64,000 nt of DNA from the NCBI GenBank assembly GCA_026391675.1, contig JAPLDQ010000034.1, positions 32,720 to 96,719 of the forward strand, in the 5' to 3' direction. Below the pieces are notes generated by a model that had not been told where the DNA came from, did not search any database, and worked only from the letters and a program-made list of their open reading frames with translations. Positions 46,228-55,300 of the stretch are shown here, piece by piece; position 1 is the stretch's first letter; every line of letters starts with the position of its first letter. The position numbers and the translations under genes were made by a program. Source of the stretch: Bacteroidota bacterium. GTDB taxonomy: Bacteria; Bacteroidota; Bacteroidia; Bacteroidales; JACABE01.

Positions 46228-48081
46228 TTAATTTTTATTCCAGTGTTTTTTTGCAAATCGGTAGGCTAATGACATTTGAAAAATTTTATAACCATCTTTT
46301 TCAAAAAGACTATAAAAAGTATAATTAAATTTTAAACCAAATTGATTTTTAATCATTGTATTGAACGAAATAAAATTACCAAAATTGGATAATCCACATT
46401 CAAGGCCTAAAACATCCCTGTACCCAAAATTTGAGCCTATTGACATCTGATAAATATCCCTGCCTTCATAACATAAAAAATAAGGTAATACCTCATTTAT
46501 TCTAATGGTAAGATAAAGTAAATCATTTTTGATACCATTTTTTATACTGAACGAAAATTTTAAATAATCCAATGGCTTATCAATATCATCTAGATTATTA
46601 ATATTTCTTCCTTTATGAAATCCTGCACCTATGCCATAATTTTCTGTTTGATAATAAATAAAAGCACCTGCATCATATACATTAATTTTATTAAATACAA
46701 TATTTTTTACATCCGATTCCCAATCATAAGTAAAATTTCCCTTCATACATAAGCGGTTATATTTTCCATAAGTCCGTGTCTGAGTGTACTCAACAGCAAT
46801 TGCTTTAAAATAATGTTTATATTTATCTTGATCTTCTCGTTGAGTCCATTTTCCAGGATAATATGTTGAATCAACTTTATTTAAACATCCATCATACTCA
46901 TAAACATAATATGGAGGATTCCAATAGGGATGCATATGATAATGAGAATATTCAGCATAACCATAAGAAATACTTATATCATGAAATACATTTCTTGATG
47001 TAGAGTCATTAAATAGACCAAGGTATATTTTCTGTGCTGTAACACCTCCATTAAACAATAAAATAATGGACAATGTATATGCATATATCTTTCTGAACTT
47101 AATAATTCCTGATGAGGATGAAAAGATAGCATGTAACTGATAAATTGTTGTTGGAATCAACACAAATTCAATGAAAAAGAATTCTGTTTTTGTAAACCAA
47201 TTTCTCGATATTCCGGCAAAAAGACATAACATAATAAAATACCAGAGTGGGTTTTGCAGTTTATCTGGTATAATTATTGAAACTTTGTATTTCCTTGCTC
47301 TTAATACTATAAATAACAGCATAAAAGCTATTCCTGTTATTATGCCCCATTGTACCAGTTTTAAAGCAAACCATGTATTTCCGGCAATACCATTCGTAAC
47401 AGGATCGCGCCAGAATTCAATAAAAAAACGGGCCGTCAGGTATAAAACCACTGAAATAAAAAATAAGTTTCCCGGTGTTTTTACTTTGTTTTTTAACTTC
47501 CAGATAATTATTGCTATAATCAGGCATAATACTATCTGATATAATTGATTCGGATGAACCGGAGCTGAATGTATTGAAGTAGCATCAATTAAGCCGGATT
47601 TTAAATGCATAAAATAAGGTAATGAAGAACTTGAATAACTTATTGCCCATGGCAATGTTGTAGGTGTGCCATAACAACATCCAACCAGCAGACAACCTAT
47701 TCTCTGTATAGCCATGGCTAATGGTAGCGCTACAGCAAATGAATCCAACACAGGATAGGGAAATCTAATCAGTTTCCTTGCTATCCAAATTCCGATTATA
47801 CCACCGAATATTCCTCCTAAAATCGTATTGCTTGAAGTAAACGGGAAATTGAATGTTCTGAAAATAATTTTCCATTGATCAGGAGTATAAGTAAATATCT
47901 TAGTCCCGATAATCAGGAAAATAATAGCCGAAGCATAAATAAGCGTATATGCTTCCATGGAGTATTTCTTCCTCTTTCCATCTATGATAAATAAAACGCC
48001 TGCAGATAAAATTGCCAGAAAATAAAACAAATGATAATAAAACTGACCATGAGTACAGCATATATCAAATAAAGTTTTCAT
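46228..48081 (-). CDS. Lgt-like inner-membrane domain fused to an outer-membrane barrel-like domain
   Basis: 617 residues in one frame. Residues 1-320 are a polytopic Lgt paralogue: GGIFGG (89-94), RIGCLLVGCCYG (127-138) in place of the classical RxGNFxNxE, HPNQLY (176-181) and RFFIEFWRDP (218-227). The GCCYG form is a known divergent Lgt branch without proven transferase activity. Residues 328-350 look like a second signal peptide (charged KFRK, hydrophobic core, GVTAQ). Residues 350-617 are soluble-to-barrel-like with aromatic-rich alternating strands, ending SLAYRF. It could be cut after Ala349 to release a periplasmic or outer-membrane product. It stands alone, next to a long repeat region. 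Confidence 0.72.
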   Translation of the reverse strand: MKTLFDICCTHGQFYYHLFYFLAILSAGVLFIIDGKRKKYSMEAYTLIYASAIIFLIIGTKIFTYTPDQWKIIFRTFNFPFTSSNTILGGIFGGIIGIWIARKLIRFPYPVLDSFAVALPLAMAIQRIGCLLVGCCYGTPTTLPWAISYSSSSLPYFMHLKSGLIDATSIHSAPVHPNQLYQIVLCLIIAIIIWKLKNKVKTPGNLFFISVVLYLTARFFIEFWRDPVTNGIAGNTWFALKLVQWGIITGIAFMLLFIVLRARKYKVSIIIPDKLQNPLWYFIMLCLFAGISRNWFTKTEFFFIEFVLIPTTIYQLHAIFSSSSGIIKFRKIYAYTLSIILLFNGGVTAQKIYLGLFNDSTSRNVFHDISISYGYAEYSHYHMHPYWNPPYYVYEYDGCLNKVDSTYYPGKWTQREDQDKYKHYFKAIAVEYTQTRTYGKYNRLCMKGNFTYDWESDVKNIVFNKINVYDAGAFIYYQTENYGIGAGFHKGRNINNLDDIDKPLDYLKFSFSIKNGIKNDLLYLTIRINEVLPYFLCYEGRDIYQMSIGSNFGYRDVLGLECGLSNFGNFISFNTMIKNQFGLKFNYTFYSLFEKDGYKIFQMSLAYRFAKKHWNKN

Positions 48082-48420
48082 AGTTTAAATTTTTAGAATT
48101 AAAAATTGAAAAAAAGACGTATGAAAAAAATATGAGAAAATTTCTTAATTTGATAATTAATTAACAACAAATATAATACATATAATTTCAATTAGTTAGA
48201 AATTATAAAACTTAAATACAATATCTTTACAGCTTAAACCTATAAGAATTAATATATTAGTGTTTATTTAATATATGTCCTTCAACCCGTCGAGTAAGAA
48301 GTTCCTGACGGCATTAATCTCAAGACTTCGTCAGGAAGAGCAATGTCAATATGTAAAGGCGTTTTCTCTGTAGGAGATTTATATTAATAGAAAAAATATA
48401 TACCTCTCTTTACAGGATTT
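48082..48420. other. Gene-free leader region upstream of the Lgt-like fusion
   Basis: A/T-rich, with a minus-strand TATATTTG at 48168-48175 as a candidate -7 element. Near 48283 a CAACCCGTCGAG-type stretch begins the family of CCCGTCGGG-containing repeats. No coding frame is seen. Confidence 0.5.
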
Positions 48421-48634
48421 TCCGTAGGAAATTAACAAAATCTCTTATTTATAGCAAGGTTGATGTCCTACGGACAAACAATAATGGATACTGCTTATTT
48501 TCTATTGACATTTATGCCCTAACGGGCAAGGACATTATAAAGAATACAGCTTTGGATCATAGCATTTTTACAAAAGCCTTCAACGTCATACACAATGGGG
48601 GTTTATTTTACGACGAAGTCTGCCAACGTTAATG
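48421..48634. repeat. Long direct repeat, unit A (about 214 bp)
   Basis: Runs from TCCGTAGGAAATTAACAAAA to CTGCCAACGTTAATG. Contains the palindromes GTCCTACGGAC and GCCCTAACGGGC. Unit B repeats it with few changes, 51 bases downstream. Confidence 0.85.
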
Positions 48635-48639
48635 TCCCT

Positions 48640-48674
48640 TAACCCGTCGGGAACATTCGTACCCGACGGGTTAA
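48640..48674. repeat. 13-bp perfect inverted repeat between units A and B
   Basis: TTAACCCGTCGGG and CCCGACGGGTTAA face each other around an 11-base loop. Related CCCGACGGGTTAA appears again near 48970, and a diverged form near 48285. Confidence 0.75.
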
Positions 48675-48685
48675 AATAAAATATT

Positions 48686-48903
48686 TCCCATAGGAAATTA
48701 ACAAAATATCCCTTTTTTATTTGAAAGGTTTATGTCCTAAGGACAAACAATAAAGGATGCTGTTTATTTTCTATTGATATTTATGCCCTAACGGGCAAGG
48801 ACATTATAAAGAATACAGCTTTGGATCATAGCATTTTTACAAAAGCCTTCAACGTCATACACAATGGGGGTTTATTTTACGACGAATTCTGCCAACGTTA
48901 ATG
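48686..48903. repeat. Long direct repeat, unit B (about 218 bp)
   Basis: Nearly identical to unit A, especially from GGACATTATAAAGAATACAG through ACGTCATACACAATGGGGGT. The first hairpin has changed to GTCCTAAGGAC. No gene lies in the remaining stretch to 49067, which ends in 7-base tandem repeats (AACTCAT, about 49024-49056). Confidence 0.85.
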
Positions 48904-49067
48904 CTTACACACAAAACTTCGCCTAGCGGGGATTATCAGCAGCTCACTCAATCCGACGCGTACGAAGTTCCCGACGGGTTAAATCTCATGACATCTTTAA
49001 GCACGGCATAACAAAACAGCCGGCAACTCATAACTCATAACTCATAATTCATAACTATAAAAAAGGC

Positions 49068-50936
49068 TTATCTCCCCAGATAAACAATCAGCACCGAGAT
49101 ATCAGCCGGTGAAATCCCCGAAATGCGGGAAGCCTGTCCTATGGTTTTGGGTTTCATCTTCGTCAGTTTTTCGCGGGCTTCAAACGAAAGCGATTGCAGT
49201 TTCTGGTAATCAAAGCTGTCGTAAAGGGGAATATCTTCAAAACGGCTGAGTTTATCTGCTATTTCCTGCTCCTTGCTGATATAACCTTCGTACTTGATAA
49301 ATATTTCAGTTTCTTCTAAGGTCTCCTCATCACAGCTTATCTCTTCCAGAAAGTGCTGTAGCGATGCTGTGTGCAGTATGAGATCTTTTATTCCAACCTG
49401 AGGACGCAATAATAGGTTGGATATTCTTGTCTTTTGTACTATTTCCGGTGTATCCATGCGATTGAGCAATGGATTTATATCAGCTGGATCCACGCTCTGA
49501 TTTTTCAGAAAATGCTGTAGCTTGTCGAAATTCTCTTTTTTGAGCTTTACCCTCTCCATACGTTCGTCAGATGCCAGCCCGATTTCATGTGAAAGCGGAG
49601 TCAGTCTCAGGTCGGCATTATCTTGTCTTAACAAAATACGGTATTCTGCCCTTGAGGTAAACATACGGTAAGGCTCATCCACGCCCTTGGTGATCAAATC
49701 GTCTATAAGCACACCAATGTATGCCTGATGACGTTTGAGTACGAATGCGGGCTTGTTATGCACTTTAAGGTGGGCATTAATCCCGGCCATCAAACCCTGG
49801 GAAGCAGCTTCTTCATATCCGGTGGTTCCGTTGATTTGTCCGGCAAAATATAAATTCTCTATTAACTTCGTCTCCAGCGTATAATTCAGCTGGGTTGGCG
49901 GGAAATAATCATATTCAATGGCATAACCCGGTTTAATGATTTTTACATTTTCAAACCCGACTATCTTTTTAACGGCTGCATATTGTATATCTTCCGGCAA
50001 GGAAGAAGAAAATCCGTTCAGGTAATATTCTATGGTATTCCAGCCCTGAGGTTCCACAAACAGCTGATGGCGTGATTTATCGGAAAATCTTTCAATCTTG
50101 TCTTCTATGGACGGACAATAACGTGGTCCTCGTCCCTGTATTCTGCCTGCAAACATAGGCGATTTATCGAAACCAGTTCGTAAAATATCATGTACTTCAA
50201 GTGATGTATAGGCCAGATAACAGCTTTTCTGAGTTGTTAAGGGTTTTGTATCGGTAAAAGAAAATTTACCGGGTTCATCATCTCCTTTTTGTTCCAGTAA
50301 TTTTGAGAAATCTATGGATCTGCCATCGATTCTGACCGGTGTACCGGTTTTCATTCTTGCTGCATCAAATCCCAGCTTTATTAAAGAAGCGGTAAGTCCG
50401 ACTGCTGCTTTCTCACCGATTCTTCCGCCGCCGAATTGCTTTTCGCCTATATGTATGATGCCGTTTAAAAAAGTACCGTTGGTCAATACCACGGCTTTAG
50501 CTTCAATAAATAATCCCAGACCGGTTTTTACGCCTTTCAGTTTATCATTTTCAACTACAATTTCGTCCACTGTATCCTGCCAGAAATCAATATTGGGTGT
50601 ATCCTCCAGCATACGGCGCCATTCAGCAGAAAAAAGCATTCTGTCGCTTTGTGCACGCGGACTCCACATGGCAGGACCTTTGGAACGGTTGAGCATACGG
50701 AATTGCACCATGGTCTTATCCGTTACTATGCCCGAATAACCGCCGATTGCATCTATCTCCCTTACGATTTGCCCTTTGGCCACACCACCCATAGCAGGAT
50801 TGCACGACATTTGTGCAATGGTATCCATATTCATGGTTATCAGCAATACCGAAGAACCAAGATTGGCAGCCGCTGCCGCCGCCTCAGAACCTGCATGTCC
50901 AGCTCCTACTACTATTATATCGTATTCTTTAAACAT
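49068..50936 (-). CDS. mnmG: tRNA uridine-5-carboxymethylaminomethyl modification enzyme MnmG
   Basis: A 622-residue FAD protein. The dinucleotide motif VGAGHAGSEAA is at 10-20, followed by the MnmG hallmarks SCNPAMGGVAKGQIVREIDAIGG, GTFLNGIIHIG, TGYEEAASQGLMAGINA and AEYRILLRQDNADLRLT. With MnmE it adds the carboxymethylaminomethyl group to U34 of tRNAs. The length is normal. MnmG (gidA) is commonly near the origin, which fits the parS site just upstream. MnmE is not in the window. Confidence 0.97.
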   Translation of the reverse strand: MFKEYDIIVVGAGHAGSEAAAAAANLGSSVLLITMNMDTIAQMSCNPAMGGVAKGQIVREIDAIGGYSGIVTDKTMVQFRMLNRSKGPAMWSPRAQSDRMLFSAEWRRMLEDTPNIDFWQDTVDEIVVENDKLKGVKTGLGLFIEAKAVVLTNGTFLNGIIHIGEKQFGGGRIGEKAAVGLTASLIKLGFDAARMKTGTPVRIDGRSIDFSKLLEQKGDDEPGKFSFTDTKPLTTQKSCYLAYTSLEVHDILRTGFDKSPMFAGRIQGRGPRYCPSIEDKIERFSDKSRHQLFVEPQGWNTIEYYLNGFSSSLPEDIQYAAVKKIVGFENVKIIKPGYAIEYDYFPPTQLNYTLETKLIENLYFAGQINGTTGYEEAASQGLMAGINAHLKVHNKPAFVLKRHQAYIGVLIDDLITKGVDEPYRMFTSRAEYRILLRQDNADLRLTPLSHEIGLASDERMERVKLKKENFDKLQHFLKNQSVDPADINPLLNRMDTPEIVQKTRISNLLLRPQVGIKDLILHTASLQHFLEEISCDEETLEETEIFIKYEGYISKEQEIADKLSRFEDIPLYDSFDYQKLQSLSFEAREKLTKMKPKTIGQASRISGISPADISVLIVYLGR

Positions 50937-51047
50937 TTTCTAATATTAAGCTGTAGTAATTCCCTTTTATAAATTTATTGTTTACAAATCAGCAGTTTTT
51001 AAATTTTGTCTGATGCTTTGCAATAATATATATTGATTGGCATTCAG

Positions 51048-51061
51048 GTTTCACGTGAAAC
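51048..51061. promoter_or_regulatory. parS centromere site (perfect core)
   Basis: GTTTCACGTGAAAC is a perfect 14-base palindrome and matches the core of the ParB-binding site TGTTTCACGTGAAACA; only the outer two bases differ. It is intergenic, upstream of mnmG. Confidence 0.85.
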
Positions 51062-51278
51062 TTATTTTTTTCCTGCAATTAACATTCATAATTTTACAGT
51101 TTACAGATGTAATTTTTATGCTGTTTTACACCCTGCCCTTATATGCAATAAAAAATCTCATGCTGAATATATACCCTATTCAACATAAAATTTCAAATGT
51201 TGTTTGAGAAAAAATCGCTAATGTCTGATAATTGTATTAATAATAAACTGCAATCTTTTTGTCATACAGCCATTTTCT

Positions 51279-51362
51279 TGTCATGCTGAACGCAGTGAAG
51301 CATCTCATTTTAATTTGAATACTAATTATACAGAGATTCTTCGCTTACGCTCAGAATGACAA
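51279..51362. repeat. Imperfect inverted repeat (TGTCATGCTGAACG / CGCTCAGAATGACA type)
   Basis: TTGTCATGCTGAACGCAGTG..CATCTC (51279-51305) faces GAGATTCTTCGCTTACGCTC..ATGACAA (51333-51362). Arms pair at about four bases in five. This intergenic repeat style is common in Bacteroidota genomes. It lies in the 469-bp gap before mnmG, which otherwise holds only the parS site. Confidence 0.7.
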
Positions 51363-51405
51363 AACAAGCATTATTCAAAATAATAAAATCTGTAAACTTT
51401 GTTAG

Positions 51406-51834
51406 CTATTTATTTTGCAAAGATAAGGAATTATCTTCTTTTTGACGCATCAGTAGTTTTTCGGCCCTGGTTTTGTCCTTATAGCCTAATAAATGAAGCA
51501 CACCGTGTATCATCACCCGGTGCAGTTCTTCATAAAATGCAGTATGCAGATTGGCTGCGTTTTCTTTAACCCTTTCTATACTGATAAAAATATCACCCGA
51601 TATCAGGCCATCATTATCCGAAGTATAATCAAACGTAATGATATCGGTTAGTGTATCGTGTTTTAAATATTGCTGATTGAGCTGGATGAGGTAGTTGTCA
51701 TCACAAAAAATATAACTGATAGCACCGGCTTTTTTCTTTTCCGATGCTATAACAGTAGTAATCCATTCTTTAACCCATCGCTTCTGTTTGAGATCAAAAG
51801 CAATTTCTTCTGAAAAAAAAGTGATTTTCGACAT
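51406..51834 (-). CDS. ybeY: Endoribonuclease YbeY
   Basis: 142 residues. The metal-binding signature reads HGVLHLLGYKDKT (about 108-120), preceded by VLDIITFDY-like TLTDIITFDYTSDNDGLISGDIFIS. In most bacteria the motif is HGxLHLxGYDH; here the third histidine position is Lys-Asp, the variant commonly seen in Bacteroidota. It acts in 16S rRNA 3'-end maturation and ribosome quality control. It abuts the ATPase gene (2-base gap) in the gltX-side operon. Confidence 0.93.
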   Translation of the reverse strand: MSKITFFSEEIAFDLKQKRWVKEWITTVIASEKKKAGAISYIFCDDNYLIQLNQQYLKHDTLTDIITFDYTSDNDGLISGDIFISIERVKENAANLHTAFYEELHRVMIHGVLHLLGYKDKTRAEKLLMRQKEDNSLSLQNK

Positions 51835-51835
51835 C

Positions 51836-52327
51836 TTATTTAGCTAACTTGGCTGCTTTTTTAATTTTAGCGTTGTGATAAGTACTTAATTTGCTTACTC
51901 TTTCACTGGCCAATGCGGCGTTTATGTTAATTAAAAAGAAATAAATTTCAACAGTTTTTCCGTGGTTTTTAAATTCAACTTTGTCAGCCAGAGACTTTAT
52001 CAGATAGATACCTGTACCGGTAAATGTTTCATTATTAATATCAGTAGGATCAGGGAGATTGATAAAATCAAAACCCTTACCATTGTCTGAAATAATAAAA
52101 ATGTAAGCCTGATGGTCTTTACCAACAATAATATTTACCTTTTTTTCAGCTTTTAGCTCATTACCATGTATGATAGCGTTTTTTACAGCTTCATTAACGG
52201 TAACAGAAATGTTGCCAAAATAAGTATTATTGATGTTAAATTCGTCGCAAAAATCTTCGATTAATTGCTGAACAAGGTTAATGTCTTTTAAGTCTGAATT
52301 GATGCTTAATTCCTTTAATATATTCAT
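51836..52327 (-). CDS. Anti-sigma-factor-type ATP-binding protein (RsbW-like)
   Basis: A 163-residue GHKL ATPase. N box NEAVKNAIIHGN, G1 box DNGKGFD and G2 box GTGIYLIKSLADKVEF are all present, the arrangement of RsbW/SpoIIAB serine kinases. No histidine-kinase dimerisation domain is present. A Lys-rich C-terminal tail (about 140-163) is extra. It is 1 base from the DUF4175-like gene. It may control a sigma factor through an anti-anti-sigma protein encoded elsewhere. Confidence 0.87.
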   Translation of the reverse strand: MNILKELSINSDLKDINLVQQLIEDFCDEFNINNTYFGNISVTVNEAVKNAIIHGNELKAEKKVNIIVGKDHQAYIFIISDNGKGFDFINLPDPTDINNETFTGTGIYLIKSLADKVEFKNHGKTVEIYFFLININAALASERVSKLSTYHNAKIKKAAKLAK

Positions 52328-55300
52328 CTATTTGAAGTTGTAAAAATATTCATTTACTTTATTTTTATAAAAAGAATTCATTGTAGGGGGTACAGATTTC
52401 AGTATCTCCTGTTCATTCGATTTTATTCTTTTATACTGTAAAAATAGATTTTGGTTACCAAAATTTTGCACTTTTGCTTCGGTTGATTCTCTTTTTTCTT
52501 CCTGATCTCTTTTTTGCTCTGCTTTTTCGTGCTCCAGCAGTCTTGTAAGAATCTGTTTCTGACGGTTTAACGTCTCCTGAGATATAATTTTATTAACCAA
52601 ATCTGTTTCTGTTTTTTCCATTTGATTCATCAGATCATTGAGCCCATTTCCGGGCTTTTCTCCCTGTTTCTTTAACTCATCCATGTATTCCTGCATTTGC
52701 CTTCTTATGGCCTCCTGCTGGGCCGCCATACGCGCTAATTGTTCATTCATCTTCTGGCCCTGACCCTGTTGCCCTTGTTGCCCCTGTTTTCCATTGGGTT
52801 TGTTGCCGTTTTTCATTTGCTCCAGCTGTTTGTTTAATTCTTCCTGCATTTTACGCATAGAAGCTGCAGATTTGGAAGGTTTTCCACCGGAACCGGGTTT
52901 ATTGCAGGATGCATTGGGTTTTCCGCCTTTCTTTTTAGAATTCATTTCCTGCTTCATGTTTTCCATGGCTTCATTGAGCAATAAAGCAAGGTTATTTACT
53001 GAAGTCATCACATATTGCTGACGGGCAATGGCGTTTTGATTCTGGAAATTGCCCAGATAACCTACAGTATTCATAGCCAGTAAATCGCTTAATGCCTGCT
53101 CTACATTATGATTAATAGCATTAATTTCCTTGGTAATGATGGATTTAACCTTGATTTGCCGCTTACTGAGTGCGAGCAGTGAGTCTTCCACCATTTTTAA
53201 ATCATCTTTTATATTTCCCTGTTCGTTTATAATATCCTGATATTTGGGATCTTTTACAGATATCTGTTGCAGACGGTTCGCCAAATCTTCCTGCCGGAAT
53301 GAAATTTTTACCAGATTTTTTAATATAGTTCTCAGGTTCTCAATATCTTCACCCATTTGCTCTAATTCCATTTCCTCCTGATCTTTTTTCATTTTATCAG
53401 AAAGTTCCTGCATTTGCTCTGCTGCTTTTTGCTGTGATTTAGAAGCTTTACCGCTTTTTTTATTGCTCAAAGATTCAGAACTGTTTTTTTGTTCCTGACT
53501 TATCGCATTTTCTTTATTTTCGTCTCTTTTAAAATTATTAGGATTTTCAAGTTCTTTGTTTTTTTGTTCCAGATCACTCATGTTTTTCCTGATATCCTCA
53601 AATGATTTATTCAGTTCTTCCTGCTTTTTCTGCATTTCTTCAACAGGTTTATCTCCTTTGGCAGTTTCCTCGGCCAATTTTTTTTGCTCTTTGGCTAATT
53701 TATCAAGTTTATCGAGGTTTTCAGTAAGTTTCTTTTCAAATTCCAGTTGTTTGAATACTTCCAGGTTTCTATCCAGCTGTTTTGAAATGTCTTCAGAATT
53801 CATTTTCATTTTTTCAAGCATTTCGCTAACCTTATCTTTATCAATGTTTTCCATCAATTTTTGGAGTTCTTCAAACTTCTTTTTCATTTCATCTGTCATG
53901 ATTTCCTGAAAGAGTTTTTCCAGTTCTTTTTGTTTCTGCGCTATTTCTTCATCTATCTTTTTATATTGCTGTTCTTTAATTTCGCTTTCTTTGAGTTGCT
54001 GATTGATTTTTTCTATCGATTCCTGCAATTGCTTATGTGCGTCCAGCAACTCTTTCGCCTGTTTTTTATCTTCCCAGTTCAGGGCTTTTTTTTCCAGTAA
54101 TTTACGGTTTAAATCTTTGATTTGCTTTTGCAGTTTCTGGGCATCCTTTATGGTATGCTGCAAATCATCCTTTATTTCCTGGTTTGTTTTTTCAGTTTGT
54201 TTTTCAATTTCTTTATAGGTTGGTGCTTTGAAATACATTTTCTGTGAACGGGAAACTTTACTGCCGTTAACACCATCATTATCTGAGACTTCAAAATAGT
54301 ATTCCACTTCATCGCCGGCTTGTGTTACTATATTTTCCATATCAAAATAATGGAAAAACTCCTGTTGATTGATGGATTTGTTGAATGGAATTTCAACTGT
54401 ATTTTCCGTCAGCGTAAGCGTGTCCTTTCTGTTAAAGCTGCGGTAATGGAAACTCAGCTTGTTAAATCCATAATCATCCTTTATAACGCCTCTGAAGTAT
54501 AACCTTTTTTCATAAAGGGAATCTTTCATTTCATCCACCTGAATAAAAGGAAAAGCATCAGGAATTACATTTACACTATATATTAAGGAATCATTCAGTT
54601 TAATCTGTTTATTTTCGGGTTTTACTGAATAAGAGAAAGATTTCCTTAAAATACTGGTATAATTAAAAATATTGTTTCCTTTTTGATTTAAAACGATGTT
54701 TCTGTCTATAAATGAGAAATTTAAAGCCGATGTTTCACGTGTAACAAATCGCCATTCGGCTCTGGTTCCGTCAGGAACATTTAAATCTCCGATATTTTCA
54801 ATATTTTCAGTTTTCTTTCCGGTATAAGCAGGATAAATTAATTGTATATCGAAATTTAAAATAATAGGCTTAGCTATTACATTTAATATATAGGGAACAG
54901 AAGTTATTTCGGCTGCCTGCAATTGAAATTTAATATTCTTCTGAAGATTTTTAAACGTATAGCTGAAACTCACCGTATTTTGCTTCTGCAGCTTATATTT
55001 AACACCATCAGCCAGAACATAGACTTCATCCGGTATTTCTGTTCCTGTAACCTTAACACTTAAATCAAAATCCTGTTGCTGGAAAGCTTCCAGTTTCTTA
55101 TTTTCGACCTGAAACTGAAAAGGTGAAGGTTTTTCATAAAAAGTATTGTATTTAATAATCCTTTTTGAAGATTCAGTTATTGCACTTGGCCGGGCAAGGA
55201 AAACAATCAGGACTATCAATACCGGGGCTAAAGCATATTTTATATATTTCAGGTTGGATTTTAAATCAACTGCATTAATAAAAGGGATGGGTTTTAGTTC

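Noticed and set aside
48421..48903. Replication origin in the repeat block
   Set aside because: No DnaA boxes or AT-rich unwinding element was recognised; the structure is better explained as a dispersed repeat family.
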